Positions 21,859 to 33,717 of a DNA stretch of 64,000 nt are shown in pieces. Every line of letters begins with the position of its first letter. Position 1 is the stretch's first letter. The notes below the pieces were generated by a model. That model had not been told where the DNA came from, ran no database searches, and worked only from the letters and a program-made list of their open reading frames with translations. The position numbers were made by a program, and so were the translations under genes. The DNA is taken from NCBI GenBank assembly GCA_964036045.1, contig OZ038388.1, positions 8,251,223 through 8,315,222 on the forward strand, read 5' to 3'. The stretch comes from Eutreptiella sp. 'Long Island Sound 2002'. Taxonomy: Eukaryota > Euglenozoa > Euglenophyceae > Eutreptiales > Eutreptiaceae.

Positions 21859-23084
21859 GTGACCCCAGCCAACTCGCCGAAGCCTAAGACGACCGGCGCG
21901 GATGGCCGAGGCAACCGGCTTCGCCGGCGCCTACCCACTGAGGCAAGGCAAGCCCCCAGCCCTCGCCCTGGGTGGAGCCCCAAAAGGCCCGCACCCGCAA
22001 GCGGAGTGGCGGGTGCCCCCCGGTCCGGGCCCCCTGAATGCCCGCCGTCGACGGGAATGGAGCTGTCCCAAGACCTTATGGAAGTGAATCCCCGTGCAGC
22101 GGAGCGGCAACCTGCGCCCGCCGACGCCTAGCCGGCCCCCGTGGCCAACCCCCAGCTGACGAACAACCGGCCCGCGGCCCCCCAGGCCCCGGAGTGCGCC
22201 CGGGATCCGGCCCCCCTGGCGCCGGAAAGCCCCACGGGCGAGCCAGCCTTGGAGTGGTGCGAGGCCTACCAAGTCTGGCGACCCCGCCCCTATGGCCAGT
22301 GCCCCCCACGGCCTATCCCCCAAGGGACCAACAGGCCATCGCGGGGCCCACCCCCGAAGTTGGTCCCGCGCCTGAGCCCCCTCAGGAGAATCGGCCCGGT
22401 GCCGTCCAGGCCGCCTTGACTGATGAGGCCTCAAGCGCTGCCGCGGCCCTCTAGCCCCCCCCCCCCCCCGTTGACGTAGATGCCTCCCAGGGCACGGCCA
22501 CCTAATTGGCCAACCTCATGGGGGACGATGCTGACGGCCTCAGCCCGCCCGACGTCTCACAGCCGGCAGACACGTCGGACGAAGACCCCGAGTTGCCTGC
22601 CGAAGGCCCCCCCGAAGGCCCCTCAGGCGATATGGGCCAGCGCGAGTCCCGCCTTGCGGCACCCATCGCTGGCACTGCCCTGGAGGAGGTAAACCCGTGC
22701 AGGGCCCTGGACGTCGCTGTCTTCATCGATAGCGAGCGCCTGTCGGCGGTGGGACGTTCCCATTCCCCTGAGAGTGACGGCCTCTCCCCCCTCCTGGCAC
22801 AGTATGCCAAGCGGACACGCGAGCTGCTCCAGCTTGTGGATTTCACCCTGGGGGTCCCCTCTTTCTCCCTCTCCAGCTGGGAGGGAGATGCCATCCCGGC
22901 CCCTCACCCAACGGGACTCGGGATCACGGTTTATTATGTGATCGAGGGGAAGGTGGAGCTCCGCCTCCCGACCCCCGACGGGAACACCCGCCCCGGTTGG
23001 TGGCTTCAGGCCATGGCATATGCGTATGCCTGGTCGGCCCCACCCCCGCCCCAAACCAAACCCCGCCCCGGGCTTTGGTGCTGA
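21859..23084 (+). pseudogene. Pro-rich region and start of ORF2, with in-frame TAG/TAA
   Basis: A Pro/Ala-rich stretch leads into a frame (22038 onward) that reads through TAG at 22452 and TAA at 22503 without any shift, then a 192-codon stretch with an acidic start (DTSDEDPELPAEGP) and a folded-looking part (LLAQYAKRTRELLQLVDF, GLGITVYYVIEGKVELRL). It slips out of frame near a C run at about 23040. No family recognised. The junction between ORF1 and ORF2 is probably in this region. Confidence 0.5.
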
Positions 23085-23644
23085 TATGCCAATGCCTAGT
23101 GCATGTCCCACGAGGAACCCCGATGACCGCCCCACCCCCGGTGCAGGTCTGCATCAAGCGGGGGGACCGGTATACCCCGGTGGGCACGGCCCGGTTGGAC
23201 CTCGGGGACCACCGGGCCACTCTCACCCCGCCCGGAGGAATGCCCTTGGTCATCGCCACACCCATGGTGACTAAGGCCACCTTCGACAAGGCCCGGGGAG
23301 GGCTTGTCCTGGTCCCCTTGGCCATAGGGGCGCAACAGCTCCGGGACGCCGAATGGAAGGGCTCGAGTGCGTCCCGGAAAAGCTACGTCCGGGCCCTCCA
23401 GCCTGCCCGCCCCGTGGGGTTCAAAGTCCTGGGAGCACGGGCCCAGGCCCTTGGTGACTGGATAGTCCCCAGGCTCCCCGGCGAGCGGCCAGCAGGGACC
23501 CCTTCCCTGACCACGGTGTTCGGCCTCATCAAGTGCGACCTGCGTGCCACCCAGGACTCTGCCAGCACCTGGGCGCCGGATGTGAGCCCGAGGACGAGCC
23601 TACTCCTGCACGTCCGAGCTGGACCTGGCGCCGGAGGGCCATGA
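22997..23644 (+). pseudogene. ORF2 N-terminal domain, unknown fold
   Basis: A 215-codon frame that continues the element after the slip at 23040: VQVCIKRGDRYTPVGTARL, GGMPLVIATPMVTKATF, ALGDWIVPRL. Base composition and reading quality match the rest of the element. It precedes the endonuclease; no similarity was recognised. Confidence 0.5.
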
Positions 23645-23699
23645 CCTCTCGCCCTCCCAGAATTGAGGGCACGCCGGAGGACGTGCATGCCGTCGGGTA

Positions 23700-24465
23700 T
23701 CCGTGGCTCAATGTCCGGTGGCAGATACCTGTGGCAACGCCTGCTGGCGCAGGCCCTACACATGGCGGCACGCCGCCCCACGATCCTCATCTTGGCCGAG
23801 GCCCAATCCAAGGCAGGCCCTGGGGATCCCCCTTCTTAATACTACCCCCGGCACGTCGTGCTACCGGCCCATGGAAAGACGGGGGCGGGCCTCGACGTGT
23901 ATGTCCGCGCCGGGACTATCACCCGGGCCACCCTGCTCTGGGGCAAAGAGGACGCGAACGCCCTCCTCATGGAGGTGCCGACCCCGTGGGGTAAGCACCA
24001 CATGTTGGCGGCCCATGCCCCCCAAATCAACATTGGCTGTGAGCCATATGTGCGATGGTGGGTAGGCATTTGGCGCGAGGTCACCTGCATTGTGGACCTG
24101 GCGACCGTTCTAGTGATGACCGACACCAACTCGGCGGCCCCACCGGCGGACCGGAGAACCCCGCGCCCCGATGATACAAGCTACCGAACGTTCCTGCACG
24201 CTTTCAACCTCAGGGACCTGGTAGACCTGCACCCGGTCCCGCAAGAGACGTACTCCTGCTTCTAAGGGACCCCGCGCTCCCGCATCGACACGGTCGCCTG
24301 CCACAGAGAGGCGACATTCACCATAGCTTCCTACCACTATTGGGGAAGCACCCTCGTGTCGGACCACCATGTCCCCCTCCTCTTCACCGTCACCCATCCG
24401 GTGGTCCGGCTGGACAAACCCAGCCCCAATACGGTCTCACGATTTCCAGAGCTCGGTGCTCCGTA
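23700..24465 (+). pseudogene. AP-like (EEP) endonuclease domain of copy B
   Basis: In one frame: PTILILAEAQSK (Glu of the metal site), TAA at 23837, LDVYVRAG, LLMEVPTPWGKHHMLAAHAP, LATVLVMTDTNSAA (catalytic Asp-Asn), FNLRDLVDLHP, ETYSCF, TAA at 24263, GTPRSRIDTVAC (the SRID motif) and VSDHHVPLLF (catalytic Asp-His). This is the full motif order of LINE AP endonucleases, which nick the target for reverse transcription. Apart from the two TAA codons the domain is intact in one frame from about 23760 to 24460. Confidence 0.85.
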
Positions 24466-26380
24466 GGAGAGACATGGACCCCCAACTCGCCTCGACCCGA
24501 TGGCTAAAAGGCCTGCAACGAGCCATCTATGACTAGGCCCACGCCGTGGGCAAGGTCCGGGCTCTCCGCTTCCAGCATTACCGCCTCCGGGCACGCCTAG
24601 CGGAACATACCCCCCCCTCGAAGCCCCCCCAACCGCCTTTTCCGGCGCGCAGTATGCTCCCCTCCGTGGGACGTTTTACGGCGACAACCCAGAGCATGCT
24701 GGGCAACTCAGTGGCGGTGGGACACGCCCTCAACAGGAGCCTCGTGGCGCTGTGAGAAGCCTAGCGCCAGCAAAGCCTCCGGGATATTAAGTGCCGCGCC
24801 CTCCGGTGTACACATGAGACACGCAACCTCCGGTGCACCCCAGAGCAATGGTGGGAAGTGCAACGGCGCAGCCCCCCCCCCCCCCCGCGGGATATCACCG
24901 AAATCCCATTGGACAACAAGGCGCTCTTGAGCCCCAGGGAGACCTTGTCTGCCCCGTATGCGAGCCGAATGCGGCTCCAGGGCCACAGCTACCGCATCCG
25001 AGATGACCCCGAACGGTGGGCCCATTTCCAGCGGTACTTGGAGCTCCTGCCACAGCATGCCCCGCCGACTCGGATAGACTATGTCCAGCCTCGTCACCTC
25101 TGGGAGGTACAATCAGGCAGGGCCCGCGGCCTAAACCTCCGCCTGCCAGAGGCAGACATCTGCATAGACATCTCCTTGTACCGACACCTGACGGAGGCCG
25201 ACTAGGTGACCCTTTGCGCCGTCATGCGCAGCCCCCCAGTATGCCGCACAGTGGGCAGACGCGGTCGGGTCACCCTGCTCCTAAAAAACCCGGACCAGCC
25301 CATTCAGGAGGCTAACCTACGGGGCATAACCATCTCCTCCCACATCTCAAAGCCGGAGCCCACGGCTTTCTACGCCCTGGCAACAGCTAAAAACGAGCGG
25401 GCCTTGGGGGGCCCCTGCCTCGTGGGAGGCATGCGAGGGGTGTCCCTCGAGGAAGTGGTCCGCACGGTGCACATGAAGTTGGACCTCGCCAGGCTTCGGC
25501 ACCGAGTGGTGGACGTCCTCATCACCGACCTCGCCAAGTACTTTGGCGTGATCTCCTAGGACGTCCACCCCATCGTGGGGGCCCAGGTGGGCCTGGGAGA
25601 GGCTGACCACCTCGCCACCCACACTGAGGGCTTCTCGTATACCCTACCATTGGGCCCCTGGCAGTCGAGTATCGTGGCCCAGCTCTTGGGTACCCCCCAG
25701 GGCACTATCTAGGGGGTCCATGTAGGCGCAACGGCGGCTCTCCCGTTCCTACGCTTGATGGACATCGCGTACAGGGCCTCTACGGTACAACCGTTTCGCT
25801 TCCCGGGGCTCATGTGGGTGGACGACACGATCGTCATCCAGAAACGAGGCAACACCCGCCCTATACAAGGGGGTCCTGTTGGACCAACAGACATACTACC
25901 AGGGACTCCTGCGGGTGGTCGTCCCGGACCGCAAAATCCAGCACGGGTCGACTTCCGACCCCTAGCCCCCATGATCGCCCACTCCAGCGGCCGTGGCCCG
26001 ACACTTAGGCCACACGTGGGCAACATATAGCCCGGAGCAACGGGAGGAGGCACTGGCCGGAGCCCCGGAGATCTAGGCCTCCCGGGTTCTCCGCTATATG
26101 GGGACGGACATCTACCTCGAGGGCACACCCACGGCCCCCCGTAACCTACCGGAGGTGAGGGCGGCGGTCCGGAAGCAGCTCCGCCCCCAGCGACTCTCCC
26201 CGGACGTGGCCATGATGGTGCTCATGGCCAAGCTCCCGAGCAAACCGCTCCCTCTGGCCAACGTCTACCGCCCCACGGCCCAGGTGCACGCGGCAAACGA
26301 TGCCTTGATGGTGCGGGCATACAAACACATGGCAGGAATCTCCCGCCATGCCTACACCGAATCACTCTGGGGGCCCTAGG
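24466..26380 (+). pseudogene. Reverse transcriptase of copy B, with many stops
   Basis: After a slip near 24450 the reading is DPQLASTRWLKGLQRAIYD, TAG (24534), then on to LRLPEADICIDISLYRHL, TAG (25203), VTLLLKNPDQPI, NLRGITISSHISK, VVDVLITDLAKYFGV (first RT aspartate), TAG (25557), LLGTPQGTI (block 4), TAG (25710), and MWVDDTIVIQKR, where the catalytic box is WVDD instead of YADD. A thumb-like part follows in a shifted frame (RVLRYMGTDIYLEGTP, 26085-26130). A TGA lies at 24753 with a TAG nine bases on. Confidence 0.82.
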
Positions 26381-26499
26381 AGCATGGCAGACCCGGTCCT
26401 CACACTCGTGGCAGACTGCGGTCACCCGGGAATGGGTCCGGCAGGGGGCTTGGGCTAAGGAAGACTTTCGGGAGTCCCAAACCTACACCCTCCAAGCAC

Positions 26500-27394
26500 A
26501 CCAAGCACCCAGAGGGGGGTGCCCGGCGGTGCTCACCCCAGAGCAGTACACCCACCACCCGAGGTGCCCTCACCTCATCGCTACGCTGCAGCGGGTAGTG
26601 GATGAAGTGTCCATGCCCATGTGGACGCCGGGCCCCTGCTCAGGGACGACCCCCATCCTGGTGCGGGGCCTTTGCGGATGTTGGGTAGGGGTGGTGGTGG
26701 CCCCCGCCCCCCAGGTGGAGGTGTACCCGACCCAGTACGGTGATGTCGTGCACGTAGTCATCCCCCTGACCGTCTACGAAACCGTACAGGCTCTGGGATA
26801 CCACCACTTGGGAGACCTGTACACACACTTGGGAGACCTGTACACAGAAGACCACCGCATCAAAGAGGAACAAACCCTTAAGGAGCGAGTGCCAGCCCGC
26901 AAGGGTATCCCCGGCCTTCGGGCATGGCTAGCCCGCCATGGCGCCGTCCCGGTGCCCTACTGCGGGTGCCCCCGCCGCGGTGGCAGACTACGCCTAAGGA
27001 CTGGACCCCGGGTGCCGTGCCCGCATACCCGGCGGCGGAAGTGGTCATCGGAGGCCGGGTGGCCAACACCACCCGGATGAAGACCGTATACCACGGGGGC
27101 TATCGGATCAAGGTGACAACTGCCATGAAGGATGCCATGGAGGCCAAAGACTGGGCGCCGGAGCTGCGGGTGTGCTACCAGCCCCCAAACACGCCGCCGA
27201 GCGACACCCGGTTACACCGCCTCTTGGTGGCCCTTCTGGGCGTCCAAGTGCAGGTCAACGTGCCCCTGTATGCCCAACTATGGGACGACCAACACCATGT
27301 GTCCTTGGGCCAGCTACAGCGCTCGGGGGTATGGGCACCTACCATCGTGTGGATGTCCGAGCCTCCGGCAGACGCCGACTGGCAATGGGCCTAG
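26500..27394 (+). pseudogene. Linker region between RT and RNase H of copy B
   Basis: Two overlapping frames (26529-27080 and 26924-27394) carry the element on. The first has a ~21-base internal duplication, ACTTGGGAGACCTGTACACA at 26807 and 26828. The second ends at TAG 27392-27394, after which the same phase continues as the RNase H frame. No catalytic motif is seen. Confidence 0.5.
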
Positions 27395-27409
27395 GCATCG
27401 CCAGCCCCC

Positions 27410-28864
27410 ATGGTCACCGTCACCACAACACTGCCGCCGTGGCCGTGGATAGCCATTGCCCCGGCTGCGGTGGCAAAGTTCAAGAACCCCGCGGGGTGCG
27501 TGGTGCACAAGTGCCCAGGGCACCCGAAGAAGGGGCCCCTCTACTACTTGCTTGATATGGCGGGAACAGTACCGGCAGAGCTCGGCCCTGCCCTGCGAAC
27601 CCACCTCCGAGAACACCATGGGGACCTGGCTCACCAGGCGCCGCACGGCTTGACTACCGACCCCCCGCAAGTGCTTGCCCCCGAGGTCAAGCCGGGCATT
27701 TGGTTCCATGACCTACCGGCGCTGGCGACTCTCCGCGGCACCGTGGCCGCAGTGGATGCCCGAACCACACAAGCAGGCATGGCTATGGCAGGGGTCGCCC
27801 AAAGCGGGCCTGAGGCCTACCGGACCCACGTGACCTCCGGGGTAGGCACCTCCCAAGAGGGGGAGGCCATGATACTCCTCTCGTACGTCCGCAGGCTGGC
27901 GCAACAGCTAGGGGGTTTTTGGCTGGTGCCACACTCAGAGGCGGTGGTGGGGGCCCTCCGAATGTATCAAGAAGGAGACCATTGTGGAGATAGTATACAC
28001 CACCTCTACGCCACTGTCCTGGGAGGCCAACGCCTCTCCCCGACCTCAGCCATCAACGTGGTTACCACGCCGTCGCACTGCATAACGGACCTGAACGTCC
28101 GTGTTGATGCAGCGACACAGGAGCCGCCAGAGGTAGACCTGACGTGGCTCCTCCGGCGCCCCTTCTCCTTCCTCCCCCCGGTGACCTACCGGGACCAATG
28201 CCAACTCTCCCCAACGGCGCTGAGCAAATGGTTACAAGATCGGGCCTCCATACCGGCACGCGCCGGCTATGAGGCCCGATGGGGGGCAAACTACACGTCG
28301 GGGAGTGGTCTCCCCCTCGTTTGGTTTGATACCGACCAGCAACGCCACATCATGGCGCACCGCATGGACAACATCCCCACGATGACTGTCCTGGCACACT
28401 GGTCTTCCCACCAGGACACGGTGCTGGACACCACGTGCCTCCTCTCTGGAGCGTAGCCCGAAACGGCACCCCACCTTTGGGCCTGCTCGGCCCAGTCCCA
28501 TGAGTGGGGACCGGCTCGCCAGCGGCTCGCGGACTGGCTCGACCAGAAGGTGGGGAAACAGGCTGCCTCGGTGACCCACAAGCTGTGGGAGCCGACTGTA
28601 TTGGAGCAGTGGGCGGCGGCCTTGCGTACCCCCTCCATGCAGCGAGCCCACATGGAGTGCTTAGGGCCCCACATGCTGGGGACGGAGTTCATACGTCACG
28701 TAATCGAGGAGTCCATCAGAGTCTGGTACGCCCACGCTAAGGCACGTGCCACGTTGCTGAAAGCCCGCCTGGGTCCAGGCAGCACGATGGCGTGGGTGTT
28801 GTAGGAGCTACGCCTGCACCAGCAGGTGGAGAGAGAGGGAGTACAGCGGGAACTTCTTGGATGA
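27410..28864 (+). pseudogene. RNase H, CCHC knuckle and C-terminus of copy B
   Basis: RNase H: GTVAAVDARTTQAGMAMAGV (first Asp), TSQEGEAMILLSYVRRL (Glu), FWLVPHSEAVVGAL (second Asp replaced by His; copy A keeps Asp) and ITDLNVRVDAATQ (last Asp). Then TCLLSGA, TAG (28454), PETAPHLWAC: the second Cys of the knuckle is Ser here, and the TAG stands where copy A has CAG. A further TAG at 28802 again stands for CAG. The frame ends RELLG, TGA (28862). Loss of a catalytic Asp and of a zinc ligand shows this copy is dead. Confidence 0.85.
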
Positions 28865-29024
28865 CAACTGTCGCCAAGAGGGTGACATCCAGGTTTCCCC
28901 GACTCCCCCTCTTTCCGCCGATAAGCACACACTAACACATGGCGCGAGCGCTACACACACAGCCCTCCCGTTTACTTGTACCCGTGGGTAGACATCCCGG
29001 CCATTGCCTCCTGGTAACAGCGCC

Positions 29025-29392
29025 TTCGGCACAACACAACGCAACACAACACAACACACCACATCACAACACGGCACGACACGACACGACACAACACAAC
29101 ACGACACGGCACGACCGGACACGACACGACAAGTCACGACCAGACACGACACGACACAACACAACACAACACACCACAACACAACACCACAAGGCCCGGC
29201 ACAACACAGCACAACCCAGCACAACACGCACCGCTGTAGAGCACAACACAGCACGGCGCAAAATACCGCAATGGCATATCACAAGACATCTCAGCGCAAA
29301 ATAACGCGATACAACACACAACACAACACAACAGAATGCATCAGATCAAAACATAGCACCGCACAACAAGACACAGCACAACACAGCGGTGC
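29025..29392 (+). repeat. ACAAC-type simple-repeat tail of copy B
   Basis: Follows the LINE 3' terminus directly: ACAACACAACGCAACACAAC and so on, with ACACG variants in the middle, grading into the hairpin minisatellite at about 29395. Confidence 0.92.
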
Positions 29393-29394
29393 AA

Positions 29395-32300
29395 CTCTTA
29401 CCATGCACTGCCACACCGCCGAGTGTGGCAGTGCATTGCAGGACTTGCACTGCCCACTGCCGCCTAGCAGTGGGGCAATGCATTTCAAGACTTGCACTGC
29501 CCACTGCCCCTAGGCAGTGTGGCAGTGCATTGTAGGAGTTCCACTACCCACTGCCCCCAGGCATCGAGGCAATGCATTGCAGGGGTTGCATTGCCCACTG
29601 CCCCTAGGCAGTGTGGCAGTGCATTGCAGGGGTTCCGCTCTTTAGACAGCGACCGCCTCTTGGGCAGGCTTCCCTGTCCCCCGAGCTGGTGGGCCCGCGA
29701 ATGGCAAGAGTTCCACTGCCCACAGCCCCCAGACGGTGTGGCAGTGCATTGCAAGAGGTGCACTGCCCACTGCCCCCAGGCTATGAGGCAGTGCATTGCA
29801 GGAGTTGCACTGCCCACCGCCCCTGGGCAGTGAGGCAAAGGCAATGAGGCAGTGCGTTGCAAGAGTTCCACTGCCCACTGCCCGCAGGCAGTGAGGCAGT
29901 GCATTGCAGGAGTTGCACTGCCCACCGCCCCTAGGCAGTGAGGCAAAGGCAATGAGGCAGTGCGTTGCAGGTGTTCCACTGCCCACTGCCCCGAGGCAGG
30001 GAGGATTGTAGGAGTCGCACTACCCATTGCCCCCACGCAGAGCATTGCAGGGGTTGCACTGCCCACCGCCCCTAGACGGTGTGGGAGTGCATTGCAGGAG
30101 TTGCACTGCCCACTACCCCAAGGCAGTGAGGCAGTGCATTGCAGGAGTTGCACGGCCGAGTGCATTGCAGGAGTTGCACGGCCGAGTGCATTGCAGGAGT
30201 TGCACTGCCTAGTGCATTGCAGGGGTTGCACTGCCCACCGCCCCTAGACGGTGTGGCAGTGCATTGCAGGAGTCACACTACCCATAGCCCCCAGGCAGTG
30301 AGGCAGTGGATCACAGGAGTTCTATTGCCCACTGCCCGCAGGCGGTGAGGCAGTGCATTGCAGGAGTTGCACAGCCTAGTGCATTGCAGGGGTTGCACTG
30401 CCCACCGCGCCTAGACGGTGTGGCAGTGCATTGCAGGAGTTGCACTGCCCACTGCCCACAGGCAGTGAGGCAGTGCATCACAGGAGTTCTATTGCCCACT
30501 GCCCCAAGGCAGTGCGGCAGTGCATTGCACGCGTTGCACTGCCTAGTGCATTGCAAGAGTTGCACTGCCCACTCCCCCAGGCAGTGAGGCAGTGCATTGC
30601 AGGAGTTGCACTGCCGAGTGCATTGCAGGAGTTGCACTGCCTAGTGCATTGCAGGGGTTGCAGTGCCCACCGTCCCTAGACGGTGTGGCAGTGCATTGCA
30701 GGAGTTGCACTGCCCACTGCCCACAGGCAGTGAGGCAGTGCATCACAGGAGTTCTATTGCCCATTGCCCCAAGGCAGTGCGGCAGTGCATTGCACGCGTT
30801 GCACTGCCTAGTGCATTGCAGGAGTTCCACTGCCCACTCCCCCAGGCAGTGAGGCAGTGCATTGCAGGAGTTGCACTACCTAGTGCATTGCAGGAGTTGC
30901 ATTGCCTAGTGCATTGCATGAGTTGCACTGCCCACTCCCCAAGGCAGTGTTGCAGTGCGTTGCAGGAGTTGCAATGCCCACTGCCCGCAGGCAGTGAGGC
31001 AGTGCATTGCAGGAGTTGCATTGCCCACTGCCCCCAGGCAGTGTGGCAGTGCATTGCAGGAGTTGCACTGCCCAGTTCATTGCAGGAGTTGCACTGCCCA
31101 CTGCCCGCAGGCAGTGAGACACTGCATTGCAAGAGTTGCAGTGCCCACTCCCCTAGGCGGTGTGGCAGTGCGTTGCGGGAGTTGCACTGCCCACTGCCCC
31201 CAGGCATCGAGGCAGTGCATTGCAGGAGTTGCACTGCAACTGCCCCAGAGCAGTGTGGCAGTGCATTGCAGGGGTTCCGCTCTTTAGGCAGCGACTGCCT
31301 CTTGGGCAGGACTCAGTGTCCCCCGAGCTGGTGGGCCCGCGCATTGCAGGAGTTCCACTGCCCACAGCCCCCAGACGGTGTGGCAGTGCATTGCAGGACT
31401 TGCACTGCCCACTGCCCCCAGGCTGTGAGGCAGTGCATTGTAGGAGTTGCATTGCCCACCGCCCCTAGGCAGTGAGGTAGTGCGTTGTTGCAAGAGTTCC
31501 ACTACCCACTGCCCGCAGTGAGTCAATGCATTGTAGGAATCACACTACCCACTGCCCCCACGCAGTGGGGCACAGCATTGCAGGGGTTGCACTGCCCACC
31601 GCCCCTAGATAGTAAGGCAAGTGCATCACACGAGTTTTATTGCACACTGCCCCCATAGTGCAATGCAGGAGTTGCAGTGCCTAGTGCACTGCAGGAGTTG
31701 CACTGCCCACTGCCCCCAGGCAGTGTGGCAGTGCATTGCAGGAGTTGCACTGCCCACCGCCCCTAGACAGTGAGGCAGTGCATCACACGAGTTTTATTGC
31801 ACACTGCCCCCATAGTGCAATGCAGGAGTTGCAGTGCCTAGTGCACTGCAGGAGTTGCACTGCCCACTGCCCCCAGGCAGTGTGGCAGTGCATTGCAGGA
31901 GTTGCACTGCCCACCGCCCCCAGGCAGTGAGGCAGTGCATTGGAGGAGTTCTATTGCCTAGTGCATCGCAGGAGTTGCACTGCCTAGTGCATTGTAGGAG
32001 TTGCACTGCCCACCGCCCCCAGGCAGTGTGGCAGTGCTTTGCAGGAGTCACACTACCCATAGCCCTAGGCAGTGAGGCGGTGCATTGCAGGAGTTGCACT
32101 GCCCAGTGCATTGCAGGAGTTGCACTGCCCACTCCCCCAGGCAGTGTGGCAGTGTGTCGCAGGAGTTGCACTGCCCACTGCCCGCAGGCAGTGAGGCAGT
32201 GCATTGCAGGAGTTGCATTGCCCACTCCCGCAGGCAGTGAGGCAGTGCATTGCAGGATTTGCACTACCCGCTGCCCCCTGGCAGTGAGGCAGTCCACTGC

Positions 32301-33355
32301 AGGAGTTGCACTGCCCACTGCCCCCAGGGCAGTGAGGCAGTGCATTGCAGGAGTTGCACTGCCCACTGCCCCAAGGCAGTGAGGCAGTGCGTTGCAGGAG
32401 TTGCAGTGCCCACTGCCCCTAGGCAGTGAGGCAGTGCATTGCATGAGTTGCACTGCCCACTGCTCGTAGGCAGTGTGGCACTGCATTGCAGGAGTTGCAC
32501 TGCCCACTGTCCCCATGCAGTGAGGCAGTGCGTCGCAGGAGTTGCACTACGCGCTGCCCCCTGGCAGTGAGGCAGTGCATTGCATGAGTTGCACTGCCCA
32601 CTGCCCCGAGGCAGTGAGGCAGTGCATTGCATGAGTTGCACTGCCCACTGCTCGTAGGCAGTGTGGCACTGCATTGCAGGAGTTGCACTGCCCACTGCAC
32701 CCAGGCAGCGAGGCAGTGCGTCGCAGGAGTTGCACTACGCGCTGCCCCCTGGCAGTGAGGCAGTGCATTGCATGAGTTGCACTGCCCACTGCTCGTAGGC
32801 ATTGTGGCAGTGCATTGCAGGAGTTGCACTGCCCACCGCCCCTAGGCAGTGTGGCAGTGCATTGCAAAGGTTGCACTGCCCACTGCCCCTAGGCGTTGTG
32901 GTAGTGCATTGCACGAGTTGCATTGCCCACTCCCCCGCGCAGTGTGGCAGTGTGCCGCAGGAGTTGCACTGCCCACTGCCCCAAGGCAGTGTGGCAGTGC
33001 ATTGCAGGAGTCACACTGCCCACTGCCCGCAGGCAGTGAGGCAGTGCATTGCAGGAGTTGCACTGCCCACTGCCTGCAGGCAGTGAGGCAGTTTATTGCA
33101 GGAGTCGCACTGCCCACAGCCCCAAGGCAGTGAGGCAGTGCACTGCAAGAGTTCCACTACCCACTGACCCAGGCACTGGGTTTGTGCATTGCAGGAGTTG
33201 CACTGCCCACTGCCCCAAGGCAATGAGGCAGTGCACGCAAGAGTTCCACTACCCGCTGACCCCAGGCAGTGAAACAGTGCGTTGAAGGAGTTCCACTGCC
33301 CACAGCCTCCGGGCGGTGTGGCAGTGCGTTGCAGGATTTCCACAGCCCACTGCCC
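29395..33355 (+). repeat. ~47-bp hairpin minisatellite, about 80 units
   Basis: The consensus unit is GGAGTTGCACTGCCCACTGC followed by CCCCAGGCAGTGAGGCAGTG and CATTGCA. Each unit has GCACTGCCCACTGCC facing GGCAGTGAGGCAGTGC with a short loop, a ~15-bp stem with one bulge. Shortened units lacking the right arm (e.g. 30155-30215) and two insertions of the motif TTGGGCAGG...CCCCCGAGCTGGTGGGCC (about 29650 and 31290) occur. Both strands stay open for long stretches because stop codons are rare in the unit; these frames are not genes. Confidence 0.93.
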
Positions 33356-33549
33356 TTTGCCTACAACTGCCGTGCAGCAGGGCACACACAGTGCAGTGCA
33401 GTGCGCAGCACCAAGCAGTGCGGCACCACACAGAAAGCACTGATGGTGCAGCGCGGCACACACAGTGCAGTTGGCCTACGAGATCCTGTGTGACGGGGCA
33501 CAGGCGTTGGCAGAGCAATACCGGCCAAATGCAACTGAGCACTGGTCCG

Positions 33550-33680
33550 GCTATGCAACAACACACTAGCACACAACGCGCACTTAGACACACAGCCCTG
33601 CCGTTTACTTGTACCCGTGGGTAGACATCCCGGCCATTGCCATCTGGTAACAGCGCCTTCGGCACACCACACCACACCGC
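33550..33680 (+). mobile_element. Solo 3' end of the second LINE family (copy C)
   Basis: Matches the last ~130 bases of copies A and B (CACACAGCCCTGCCGTTTAC, GTACCCGTGGGTAGACATCC, AACAGCGCCTTCGGCACA), then CCACACCACACC in place of ACAAC repeats. It is a heavily 5'-truncated insertion, 40 bases upstream of the next gene. Confidence 0.85.
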
Positions 33681-33717
33681 TCACAAGCCTAAATTCTAAC
33701 ATGCTCATGTGCAGGCA

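Larger units (their letters stand above)
20100..29040 (+). mobile_element. Near full-length non-LTR retrotransposon, ~9 kb (copy B)
   Basis: Layout: basic disordered ORF1 (from about 20280), a long N-terminal ORF2 region, AP-type endonuclease (about 23730-24400), reverse transcriptase (about 24900-26400), RNase H (about 27720-28130), CCHC knuckle (28427-28485), C-terminus and stop (28862-28864), and a 3' UTR ending GTACCCGTGGGTAGACATCC...GCGCCTTCGGCACA at 28979-29035, then ACAAC repeats. Several frame slips on C runs and about fifteen in-frame stops, mostly TAG, make it inactive as read. The 5' boundary is uncertain. Confidence 0.85.

Noticed and set aside
1-28864. Nuclear code with TAG/TAA read as glutamine
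   Set aside because: The TM9 gene ends at TAG exactly at its conserved C-terminus, LINE 1 ends at TAA, and the GTPase gene has no in-frame TAR in 459 codons. In the minus-strand RNase H relic the TAG stands for Trp. Decay is simpler; the Gln bias is kept as a finding.
29395-33355. Long frames (up to 270 codons) in the hairpin minisatellite
   Set aside because: Stop codons are simply rare in the 47-bp unit; all frames are open and shift with unit length.
29395-33355. CRISPR array
   Set aside because: Units are contiguous without unique spacers, the DNA is eukaryotic, and no cas genes are present.
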